Shown here: in pieces, positions 8,616-14,835 of the stretch
Position numbering within the stretch: the first letter of the stretch is position 1
How the letters are laid out: the number at the start of each line of letters is the position of its first letter
Assembly: GCA_025526915.1 (NCBI GenBank)
Contig: JAHLKH010000399.1
Coordinates: 1-14,835 of the forward strand
DNA: 14,835 nucleotides
Reading direction: 5' to 3'
Origin: Entophlyctis helioformis
Lineage: Eukaryota; Chytridiomycota; Chytridiomycetes; Chytridiales; Chytriomycetaceae
Made by a program: the position numbers and the translations under genes
The notes under the pieces: model-generated
Told to the model about the DNA's origin: nothing
Database searches by the model: none
Seen by the model: the letters and a program-made list of their open reading frames with translations, nothing else

Positions 8616-9241
8616 CCCATCTTGCCTTCGTACTTCCAGAGCAGAGTGCTGATCTTCATGATCGTGACGTCCTCGTCCTTGTCGATCATGCCGGCTTCGG
8701 CGGAGAAGCCTGCGTACGTCGCAGGGATCTTGTCGATGAGCATCTTGACGATGAGTGTCTTGCGGATTGGATATCGGGCTTCCTCGAGAAGGGTGCCGAT
8801 CTCCATCATCTCTTCCCAGAGAGGATTGCCGCCGTCTTCTTGTTTGTACGTCAGACGGTGCAGGCGATTGTGGAGGTGGATGGGATCGCACTTGGGGTTC
8901 CTCAGGTGGCCTTCCTTGATGCTCTCGAGCATTTTGTATGCGGACATGCCTACGACGTACGCCAACGAGTTGCTGAAGTAGGGAGCCGCTGATTCGATGA
9001 TCGTGCGGACAAGCTTCTCGTTGTTGTTGTCGGCAATGACCTCAGGAGACGTCGCGTTGACAACGTGGGTGTACTTGGACTTGCAGTGTTTGGTCCATAA
9101 GTTCTTTCGGTCGAGGAGTCCTTCGAGAAGCTTCGTCCACTGCCCGCGGTTGCTGTAGTCTTCTGCGAGAACCGCGCGCTTGACATCGTCGACCTTGTAG
9201 AAACGGTCGTACATGCTGTCGGAAGTCGCGCCTGGGCTCAT
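8611..9241 (-). pseudogene. gag: Copia-type Gag portion of element B, cut by a solo LTR
   Basis: About 210 residues starting from the ATG at 9241, which is preceded in frame by TAG two codons upstream. The sequence resembles the copia Gag family (Retrotran_gag/UBN2 type), with the segment DYSNRGQWTKLLEGLL early and LIDKIPATYAGF near the end. This family forms the particle shell. There is no signal peptide or membrane segment. The ATG lies inside the half-tRNA primer site; a second ATG nine codons later is an alternative start. As it stands, the frame continues into the inserted LTR and stops at 8510. Without the insert and one target copy it joins the pol frame (188 bases removed, same phase), so Gag and Pol were one frame. 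Confidence 0.85.
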
Positions 9242-9245
9242 AACC
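9227..9245 (-). promoter_or_regulatory. Half-tRNA-iMet primer-binding site of element B
   Basis: The minus strand reads GGTTATGAGCCCAGGCGCG. The reverse complement contains GGGCTCATAACC, the anticodon stem-loop of an initiator methionine tRNA with its CAU anticodon. Drosophila copia primes from an internal cut of the same tRNA with a site beginning GGTTATG. The gag start codon at 9241 lies inside this site. Confidence 0.8.
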
Positions 9246-9583
9246 TATTGAGCTGAAGGGTAATGAAGCGATGGGGGTTGATTGTCTTGAGTACCGCTAT
9301 CATGAGCATGTGCACTCCGACCCTTTTATTGTAGTCTGTGTGGCACTCTACGCGCCCTTAGTGTGGGCTCTCCGCCCTTCAACCCTTGCGCCACTTAATG
9401 AAGCTTTGCTTGTTTCTTCTAGTTTGGTGGCGCACATGCCATGTGTATTGTCTCACCTTAAGCATGTGCCATCGTGTGCGTCATCGCACGCCAACACCAT
9501 CTGCATCCAACATCCACCGATACACCTCTTCAAAGCCATGCATCTCAGTCGGATCACCAGCAGCTGTGCCAACATGGCCAACA
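9246..9583 (-). repeat. Probable 5' LTR of element B (outer boundary uncertain)
   Basis: This gene-free stretch directly precedes the copia primer site on the minus strand, so its inner edge must be the LTR end (around 9246-9250). A TATA-like AATAAAAGG lies on the minus strand at 9330-9322. The outer edge is placed at TGTTGGCC on the minus strand (9583) because the neighbouring LTR of element C starts at 9594. There is no second copy in the window to prove the length. Confidence 0.45.
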
Positions 9584-9677
9584 TGGCTGCGTCTGTACAG
9601 CACAACGTCCCATTCAGCCGGAAGCCGCTGGTCTGGTGGATTGCAACAGGACGATGTGCAACGAGACGATGGGCGGT

Positions 9678-9758
9678 CTGACAGACGGCGGGTTTCAGTA
9701 CACAAGGATATTCATTGGTATAGCTTCGTAGTAATAAAGGCATATGCACGGGCAGTAC
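9678..9758 (-). other. 81-bp GT-AG intron-like segment inside the element C LTR
   Basis: On the minus strand it starts GTACTG directly after CAG, has a TACTGAAAC branch-like sequence about 20 bases before the end, and ends GTCAG. It consists of a 51-bp spacer plus one copy of the 30-bp repeat. The length equals that of the corresponding segment in element A, although the sequences are unrelated apart from the junctions. Confidence 0.4.
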
Positions 9759-9824
9759 CTGACAGACGGCGGGTTTCAGTACACAAGGCGACGACTGGGG
9801 CAAGTCGCCTTGTGGTCTGTCAGG
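9758..9824. other. Strong two-part hairpin in the element C LTR
   Basis: CCTGACAGAC (9758-9767) pairs with GTCTGTCAGG (9815-9824), and CACAAGGCGAC (9782-9792) pairs with GTCGCCTTGTG (9804-9814). The result is an 11-bp inner stem with an 11-base loop, stacked on a 10-bp outer stem with a 14-base bulge on one side. All 21 pairs are Watson-Crick. It would form in the element's RNA near the presumed transcript start. Confidence 0.85.
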
Positions 9825-9826
9825 AT

Positions 9827-10632
9827 TCAAGTGGGACGCGCGACCGGTTGCACGCGTGTCACGTGATCGCGGCTGACTGTTACAGCCCCCCTTGACGAGG
9901 GATCCTCTGGAGAACAATCGGCACAGACAAAGAAGGAAGCCACGTTCACGGCAAGTGCATCTACGGCATGGCGGCGGCTGCGACGGACCGGCGGCTGTGC
10001 TGGGAGGGCAGCGAGGTACTGGTCCAGCAGATCAGGTGCAGTCTCGCGCAACTCGGCCTCTGAGCGGTACTCGTTGTGTTGCGGGCCGTAACCGAGGTAC
10101 GAGACCACAAAGGAGCGGCGGCCGTTGCGAGCGACCTTGTGTCCCACAATCGCGTCAATCTCCCACTCAGCAGCTGCAGGGTCATCAGCAAAGGCGACTG
10201 CAGGCGGCTGAGCAGGCAGTGGCCGGCCTGGGAAAACAGCGGCCGGATCGCGGTACGGCTTCAGCAGACGGACGTGGAACCACGGATGCAGACGATGCAT
10301 GGTCGGATGCAGAGCTAGCTTGCAGTTGAGACCATCCAGTGCGGCATTGACCTCTGTGATCGGGAATGGACCCAGCCAGTTGGGCAGGAACGCATTGGGG
10401 CGATGCGTGTCGGTGGGCCACACAATGCCGGCGGCTTGCAGCATGACCATGTCGCCGACAGCGTAGGCAGGAGCATCCCGGCGGTGGCGATCGGCGTTGC
10501 GCTTCTGTCGTTCTTGAGCCTTGGTCAGGTTGGCTGTGGCATCCACGCGAGCCTTGTCCATGGCGGCGAGCAGGTCGCGGACAGCAGGCGGCGATGATGC
10601 TGCAGGCTCGTGTGGCAGTGTGCGAGGCTCGA
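9827..10632 (-). pseudogene. Integrase C-terminal domain plus chromodomain of element C (5'-truncated)
   Basis: This is the last part of a Ty3/gypsy polyprotein. The first visible ATG is at 10561, but the frame is open upstream to the insertion of D, and the missing part holds the integrase core. The segment RDLLAAMDKARVDATANL and the following Lys/Arg-rich helix fit the region between the integrase core and the GPY/F module. That module is recognisable as FLPNWLGPFPITEV. A chromodomain follows (EWEIDAIVGHK ... FVVSYLGYGPQHNEY ... LLDQYLAAL), with aromatic residues W, Y and Y at the three positions that usually form the methyl-lysine cage. In known chromoviruses this module directs integration to marked chromatin. 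The frame crosses the polypurine tract and ends 56-58 bases inside the 3' LTR. Confidence 0.88.
9885..9893 (-). other. Polypurine tract of element C
   Basis: The minus strand reads AAGGGGGGC immediately before TGTAACAG, the start of the 3' LTR. This is the expected place for the plus-strand DNA primer of an LTR retrotransposon. It lies inside the end of the integrase frame. Confidence 0.8.
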
Positions 10633-10653
10633 TGTAACGGATGCTCGGTCGCG

Positions 10654-10679
10654 GTCACGTGATCCACGTGACCCACGTG
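10654..10679. promoter_or_regulatory. Three CACGTG boxes in the U3 of element D
   Basis: CACGTG occurs at about 10655, 10665 and 10674 in TCACGTGATCCACGTGACC followed by CACGTGAC. Spacing is 9-10 bases, roughly one helical turn. CACGTG is the core site of basic helix-loop-helix factors (for example yeast Cbf1 and Pho4). A single CACGTGA sits at the matching place in the C LTR (9860-9866). A role as an enhancer is inference. Confidence 0.5.
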
Positions 10680-10784
10680 ACCGGACAGACATCGCCCGGC
10701 CGCGTCCCCCGCTCTGGTTGCCCCCGTTCTTGCAGTCGTCTGCCCGCCCTTCCTCGCGTGCATACTCACTGCCCCTGCAACCAG

Positions 10785-10857
10785 GTCCGTGCTTATGTCT
10801 CAATGAAGTCGTCTGCCCGCCCTTCCTCGCGTGCATACTCACTGCCCCTGCAACCAG
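10785..10857 (+). other. 73-bp GT-AG intron-like segment inside the element D LTR
   Basis: It begins GTCCGT directly after CAG, contains CTCAC about 20 bases before its end, and ends ACCAG. It consists of a 22-bp spacer plus one copy of the 51-bp repeat. Deletion would leave one repeat copy, as in the A and C cases. Confidence 0.4.
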
Positions 10858-10889
10858 CCGGCAAGTCTGCCTGGAGGCCCAGTGCTACA

Positions 10890-10897
10890 GCAAGAAC
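10890..10897 (+). promoter_or_regulatory. Candidate self-primed primer-binding site of element D
   Basis: The 8 bases after the LTR end are GCAAGAAC. The reverse complement GTTCTTGC occurs once in the LTR at 10726-10733, immediately before the first copy of the 51-bp repeat. The geometry is the same as in element A, in an unrelated sequence. Confidence 0.6.
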
Positions 10898-10979
10898 CGC
10901 CCTCTCGACGCCGTCGGCCGCCGTTCCCCGCCGCCGTCGATCGATTTTTCCGTCGTTTTTCCGTTTTTTTTTCCTTTGG
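10898..10979 (+). other. Short leader of element D
   Basis: This is 82 bp between the primer site and the gag ATG. It ends in thymine runs (GATTTTTCC, GTTTTTCC, then nine T) directly before TTTGGATGG. No tandem repeats or open reading frame of interest are seen. Confidence 0.6.
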
Positions 10980-13900
10980 ATGGCCGTCGAGCGCTCGCCC
11001 CAGCCCGCGGCTCGCTCGGCCGCCGCCCCCTTGGGCACTGACCAGGACCTCCTCGGCGAGGCCTCGTTCGATACGGCCCGCTCGTTCATCGACGCCACCC
11101 CCCCAAGGTCCCAGCACCGCCCCGACCCTGTGGGTACGTCGTCCGTCTTGATGGCCGACTCTGCTCTGGGCGCGTCTTTTGGCGCCTCACCAGCGCGCCG
11201 CCACTCCTCGGCCGATCTGTTGGGCCGCCACGACGCAGACGCTGGTCGGCGCCAAGAGGCGTTCCTCTCCAGCACGCCGGCCGTCCAGCCCGGTGCTGGG
11301 AGTGCCCCCAGGCGGCCCTTCACCATCACTGGAGAGCACATGTTCTACGAACTCGTGCGCCTCCACACGGGGGCGTCAGACACCAGCCGAGCACTCAAGG
11401 CGACCACATCATCTGCGGCCGCCGCCCACGCTGCCATCGACGATCTGCGGCTTCAGCTGCAGTCGGACCGCGACATGGCCGCCAGGCAGGCTGAGGCCTA
11501 CTCCAGCGCCACCCAGCTCCACCATCAACGCCTGGTGGCACTCTTTGACTCTGTCGAGGCCAACTCAGAGGCCATACGGGGCCTGCAGAAGAGCGTCGCC
11601 AACACGTCGGAATCCGTGATTGCACTGGAGCAGGTCTTCTCGGATGCCGTCGCCAAGGCCACCAAAACGGCAAACGCTGCGTTGGCGCAGGCCTCAGCCA
11701 CGGCGACCCTGCTTGCGGAGCATCCGGTCCAGGCGCTTGGGTCCTCGGTGGACTCGCGTCCGGCCCACGCGTCGGGATCCTCGGTGGATGCTCGCCTGCC
11801 AGCAGCCGTGGAAGCCCGTGCACCAAACTTGGCCAAGGTGTTCTCGGAATCGCTTGGCAGACAGGTGCCGTTCAACGGCCTTGTCATGGTCAAGGGCTCG
11901 CAGCTGACGGTCAACTGGAACGCCACTCGCGGGAGCCTCGAGCCGTTCGTCCTTGCCATTGAGATGGCCTACAAGAGCGCCTGCAAGGCGACCGGCGTGG
12001 ATGCGATCCCCCTGAGCGACATTGGCGCAACCCTCCTGACGCTCCTCACAGGCGATGCCCGTGTATTCGCCACCGCCTGGTTCAAGTCGCTCAAGACAGA
12101 CGATCCGCCCCCGACGCTCGCCCACTTCCTTGCGGACCTCGTGTCGCGCCACAGTGCCCCGGAACGAGTCCGAGGCCAGGCTCGCCAGAAGCTGGAGCGT
12201 GACTTTGCGCCCACTGAGTGCCATGGCCGTGTCCCGCAGGATTGGCTGCATGCAGCCGAGCGGCTGTTCGATGACGCCCAGCTTACGGAGGCGGAGAGGC
12301 TCACATTCCTCCGCACGCGCATCAAGGACAAGCCCGAGGCGTGGGATTCGCTCACGACCTACTCGGCCCTCCGCGAGGCGTTCATCAAGCGACACTCAGG
12401 CGCGGAGGAACACGAGCGTGACATTGCAATTGCCACTGCCCTCGCCAACGCTCACAAGGCCCAAGACGCCAAGTCGACGCCCAGCTCTGGCAAGACAGCC
12501 GCCGCGTCGCCGCGTTCTTGGAGCTCCTCATCGCCCAAGGCCACTCCTGCGCCCTCTGGCAACAACAGCGCATCTGAAACGCGTAAGGCCGCCTCGCCCG
12601 CTGCGACAGCCGACCATGCCAGCCGATCGCCTAGCCAGCGCCCGCCCCACTCTAAGGTCGGGCGCATCGCGGCAAAGGCCAAGGCACCCGGGTACGTTCG
12701 CTCGCCCCCTCTGGCTCCTCCTGCTCCTGCGGCTAAGCACGCTTCGGCGGCTAAGCCTGCAGCCGCGCGTAAGCCCAATGCTGACACCGAACCTCCATCG
12801 GTCCCTGCCCGTGACGACGGCGCACCAGCAATGGCTCCGGCTCGCGGTCGCTCGAAACCGTCTCGTCGTTCTCAGACGACGGGACCCAGTACAGCGACGC
12901 AGATGAAGAAGAGTAGCCCAGTTGTGGCTGATGCGAATAAAAGGTTGCCCTCTGTGGCCCCTGATCACCCTGTTTGTCCTGTGTTGCCGCCGTCGCGACT
13001 GAAGGAGGGGCACCTGGCTCCTGTGAAGCCCATCACAGAGAACCGGTGCACCTTCCCTGTCTTCTTAGACAATCGCAGCGCCAGCGTCCTGGTGGACACT
13101 GGCAGCAGCGCGAATCTAGTGGCTCGCCGTTGGTTGGATGCCAACGGCCTGCTCGCCGCTGCCCGGCCGTTCACCCGGCAGGCGGTGACTCTCGAGTTTG
13201 CCAACGGCAACTTGCAGAGGCTAGATTCAGAGGTCTACCTCACGCTCGCTGACAGAACAGATGCTGTTGGCAGAGTGCGGTTCCTTGTCTATGACGGTGT
13301 GGATGATGTCATCCTGGGCATGCCGTGGCTGCGCACCACCGCGAAGGCGTCATTCAACTTCCGTCGCGGCGTTTTCCGCTTCTCAACCGAGTCGCGCCCC
13401 GATGTGCACCACATCTGGCAGCACGAAGACGCTCCGCCGTCTGCTGCACCCCACAACCGGCCGCACTCTGACATCGTGGTTACCATGTCGGACATCCTCG
13501 CCCATCCTGACGAGTATGCGGAGCTGGTCTATGTGGATGACCTGCCTGAGGACCGTGAGGCAGCTGCTGATGCGCGCCTTCGCGTCGCGGCTGCAAACGG
13601 CCTCACCCCGGACGAGCTGAAGGAGAAGTACCCCTACCTTCCAGTCTGCCCGGACGAGGAGACGCAGAAGGCATTCATCGAGTACTACGAGGTCTGCTGC
13701 CCGCCGCAAGGCCGTGCGCACGACTCGGAGTTCGAGATTGCGATCCCTTTCATTAAGGATGCGCAGCTGCCGCCGCGTCGTGGCCTCAAGAGACTGAACC
13801 AGGATGCATCCATAGCGCTCAAGAAGCAGCTAGACGAGTGGTACACCAAAGGTTACATCCGCCGCTCGTCATCGCCTTTGGGCGCCGGCACGCTCTTTGT

Positions 13901-14835
13901 CCGCAAAAAGGATGGTTCGCTGCGGTTGGTCATCGACTACCGCGGCTTGAACAACATCTCGGTGAAGTTCCACAGTGCGATCCCGGAGATTGAGACCCTC
14001 CGTGATAACTTGGCAAACAAACCCTTCCGCTCGATGCTTGACATCCGCGAGGGCTTCCTTAACATTCGTGTTAAGGCGGAGGACCAGTGGAAAACTGCGT
14101 TCTCCACCCAGTTTGGTCACTTTGAGTTCACGGTCATGCCTTTTGGGCTGACCAATGCTCCGGCTGTGTTTACACAGGCCATCCAGTCGACGCTCAATGA
14201 GCTGCTGGGCACGTGCGTCTCGGTGTACATGGATGACATCTACATCTACAGCGCGACGTACAAGGAGCATATCAAACACCTACGCACTGTTCTCAAGCTG
14301 CTACTGGAGGCTCAATTGTACATTAAGCCGTCCAAGTGCATGATCCTGCAGCAGGACATTGAGTTCTGCGGTCACGTGCTTTCGCCCACTGGTTATTCCA
14401 TTGCGCCAAAGCACTTGCAGGACATGGCAGCAGCGCCACACATCTCAAACACAACCACTCTGGCAACTTGGCTTGGCAAGCTTGTGTGGTTAAAGTCATT
14501 CATTGGTGGGCCGAACCCTGCAAAGGCGTACGCCACCATGTGTCTGCCACTTTACAAGCTACTAGCCAAGAATGCCAAGTGGGAGTGGGGCCCTGCTCAA
14601 AAGCAGGCTGTGGAAGACCTGCGACAGGCAGTGCTGAAAGCGACCGAGCTGCGGTTCTTTGACCCGGCTCTGGAAACGCATGTCTACACTGATGCCAGCA
14701 ACTACGTCATTGCCGGCTACCTGTCGCAGATCCACCCAGATGGCGAGAAGCTGGTGGCCTGCTGGTCACGTAAGCTTAGCCCAGCCGAGATGAACTATCC
14801 AACCACGAACGCGAGTTCTCGCCATCGTGGGTTCT
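10980..14835 (+). CDS. gag-pol: Gag-protease-reverse transcriptase-RNase H polyprotein of element D (partial)
   Basis: The frame starts at ATG 10980, the first after the LTR in this frame, and is open to the right edge (about 1285 codons). Gag has a long alanine-rich coiled-coil-like region near residues 140-275, a probable capsid to about 480, then a basic Ser/Pro/Ala/Lys-rich tail to about 640. There is no CCHC zinc knuckle, so the basic tail may bind RNA, as proposed for Gags lacking the knuckle. The protease active site is VDTGSS near residue 706. RT has VIDYRGLN near 986 and YMDD near 1083. RNase H begins with YTDASNY near 1236. The conserved NYP..ERELLAIV motif at the end appears in three different frames (14796-14835), which points to two missing bases. 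Integrase should follow off the window. Confidence 0.92.
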   Translation, partial: MAVERSPQPAARSAAAPLGTDQDLLGEASFDTARSFIDATPPRSQHRPDPVGTSSVLMADSALGASFGASPARRHSSADLLGRHDADAGRRQEAFLSSTPAVQPGAGSAPRRPFTITGEHMFYELVRLHTGASDTSRALKATTSSAAAAHAAIDDLRLQLQSDRDMAARQAEAYSSATQLHHQRLVALFDSVEANSEAIRGLQKSVANTSESVIALEQVFSDAVAKATKTANAALAQASATATLLAEHPVQALGSSVDSRPAHASGSSVDARLPAAVEARAPNLAKVFSESLGRQVPFNGLVMVKGSQLTVNWNATRGSLEPFVLAIEMAYKSACKATGVDAIPLSDIGATLLTLLTGDARVFATAWFKSLKTDDPPPTLAHFLADLVSRHSAPERVRGQARQKLERDFAPTECHGRVPQDWLHAAERLFDDAQLTEAERLTFLRTRIKDKPEAWDSLTTYSALREAFIKRHSGAEEHERDIAIATALANAHKAQDAKSTPSSGKTAAASPRSWSSSSPKATPAPSGNNSASETRKAASPAATADHASRSPSQRPPHSKVGRIAAKAKAPGYVRSPPLAPPAPAAKHASAAKPAAARKPNADTEPPSVPARDDGAPAMAPARGRSKPSRRSQTTGPSTATQMKKSSPVVADANKRLPSVAPDHPVCPVLPPSRLKEGHLAPVKPITENRCTFPVFLDNRSASVLVDTGSSANLVARRWLDANGLLAAARPFTRQAVTLEFANGNLQRLDSEVYLTLADRTDAVGRVRFLVYDGVDDVILGMPWLRTTAKASFNFRRGVFRFSTESRPDVHHIWQHEDAPPSAAPHNRPHSDIVVTMSDILAHPDEYAELVYVDDLPEDREAAADARLRVAAANGLTPDELKEKYPYLPVCPDEETQKAFIEYYEVCCPPQGRAHDSEFEIAIPFIKDAQLPPRRGLKRLNQDASIALKKQLDEWYTKGYIRRSSSPLGAGTLFVRKKDGSLRLVIDYRGLNNISVKFHSAIPEIETLRDNLANKPFRSMLDIREGFLNIRVKAEDQWKTAFSTQFGHFEFTVMPFGLTNAPAVFTQAIQSTLNELLGTCVSVYMDDIYIYSATYKEHIKHLRTVLKLLLEAQLYIKPSKCMILQQDIEFCGHVLSPTGYSIAPKHLQDMAAAPHISNTTTLATWLGKLVWLKSFIGGPNPAKAYATMCLPLYKLLAKNAKWEWGPAQKQAVEDLRQAVLKATELRFFDPALETHVYTDASNYVIAGYLSQIHPDGEKLVACWSRKLSPAEMNYPTTNASSRHRGF

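Larger units (their letters stand above)
5419..9583 (-). mobile_element. Element B: Ty1/copia LTR retrotransposon, 5' part, interrupted twice
   Basis: On the minus strand the order is 5' LTR, half-tRNA primer site, gag, zinc knuckle, protease, integrase, then reverse transcriptase. Integrase before RT defines the copia order. The element is split at 8428-8610 by a solo LTR and cut at 5418/5419 by element A. Its remaining RT, RNase H and 3' LTR should lie left of A, outside the window. The outer edge of its 5' LTR is uncertain; 9583 is an estimate. Confidence 0.88.
9594..9884 (-). repeat. 3' LTR of element C (about 291 bp)
   Basis: The minus strand begins TGTAACAGTC after the polypurine tract. 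I place its end at GTGCTGTACA (9594), matching the TGTAAC...GTGCTACA termini of the element D LTR. Shared blocks in the same order are CACGTGA near the start, CTTGC followed by AGTCGTC, and a CAG|GT repeat junction. A 30-bp exact direct repeat (9678-9707 and 9759-9788) flanks a 51-bp spacer. No target duplication can be checked. Confidence 0.7.
9594..10632 (-). mobile_element. Element C: 3' end of a Ty3/gypsy chromovirus, truncated by element D
   Basis: On the minus strand: integrase C-terminal region with chromodomain, polypurine tract, then 3' LTR. Coding sequence resembling integrase starts abruptly at 10632, next to the TGTAAC start of the element D LTR on the plus strand. D therefore interrupted C, and the rest of C should lie right of D, outside the window. 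The C and D LTRs share several motifs in the same order, so the two belong to related families. Confidence 0.85.
10633..10889 (+). repeat. 5' LTR of element D (257 bp)
   Basis: It starts TGTAACGG at the point where element C integrase sequence ends, and ends GTGCTACA, a TGTA...TACA inverted terminus. The candidate primer site begins at the next base. It holds a 51-bp exact direct repeat (10734-10784 and 10807-10857) with a 22-bp spacer, and three CACGTG boxes near the start. Confidence 0.82.
10633..14835 (+). mobile_element. Element D: Ty3/gypsy LTR retrotransposon, 5' part
   Basis: Plus strand: 5' LTR, adjacent primer-binding site, short leader, then gag, protease, RT and the start of RNase H up to the right edge. 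It is inserted in the integrase of element C in the opposite orientation. The expected target duplication is CTCGA (10628-10632), with its partner outside the window. Confidence 0.92.

Noticed and set aside
9227..9245. Part of a tRNA gene
   Set aside because: Only the anticodon arm of an initiator tRNA is present, with no acceptor or T arm nearby. It sits where a copia primer-binding site belongs.
9678..9788. CRISPR-like repeat-spacer-repeat
   Set aside because: Only two repeat copies with one spacer, inside an LTR of a eukaryotic retrotransposon, and no cas genes.
10608..10632. Promoter or start of a separate gene at the C/D junction
   Set aside because: The minus-strand integrase frame is open up to 10632 and breaks exactly where the D LTR starts, so this is an insertion junction.
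11694..12395. 233-codon minus-strand frame
   Set aside because: Antisense shadow of the element D gag, with arginine-rich content typical of a complementary GC-rich strand.
12055..12906. 283-codon plus-strand frame rich in Arg, Pro and Ser
   Set aside because: It overlaps element D gag in another frame. The gag frame continues into protease and RT, so this one is a shadow.

Overview
The window looks like GC-rich nuclear DNA of a eukaryote and consists entirely of LTR retrotransposons nested in one another. I see no host gene, rRNA, tRNA gene, CRISPR array or bacterial-type operon. A fungus or fungus-like protist is my best guess, because a chromodomain integrase, Tf1/sushi-like self-priming signatures and a half-tRNA-iMet primer site occur together. 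The species cannot be named from this sequence.

Layout, left to right. (A) 1-5418, minus strand: a Ty3/gypsy element with its 5' LTR at 5156-5418, a repeat-filled leader at 4593-5155, and a gag-protease-RT-RNase H frame at 612-4592. A one-base frame slip near 690-712 is followed by an integrase frame that runs off the left edge. (B) 5419 to about 9583, minus strand: a Ty1/copia element whose 5' LTR lies just right of 9246. Its gag-pol starts at 9241 and is cut inside reverse transcriptase at 5418/5419, where A inserted. A 183-bp solo LTR of the A family (8428-8610, 5-bp target duplication GGATG) also splits B. Removing it with one target copy puts gag and pol in the same frame. (C) 9594-10632, minus strand: the 3' end of a Ty3/gypsy chromovirus, with an integrase C-terminus, chromodomain, polypurine tract and 3' LTR. 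It is truncated where D inserted. (D) 10633-14835, plus strand: the 5' part of another Ty3/gypsy element, with a 5' LTR at 10633-10889 and one frame carrying gag, protease, RT and the start of RNase H before the right edge.

Order of events: C and B were present first. The A-family solo LTR and A then entered B, and D entered C in the opposite orientation. B has no stop codon in its coding frame outside the insertions, so the nesting looks recent.

The most interesting signals are in the LTRs. In A and in D, the 8 bases directly after the 5' LTR are the exact reverse complement of an 8-mer inside the same LTR, as expected for Tf1-type self-priming. In both, a direct repeat begins at that internal 8-mer, and the spacer between the repeat copies starts with GT directly after CAG. 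The C LTR has the same CAG|GT repeat layout. Each can be read as a 73-81 bp GT-AG intron-like unit whose removal restores a single repeat copy. The solo LTR of the A family lacks exactly this segment.
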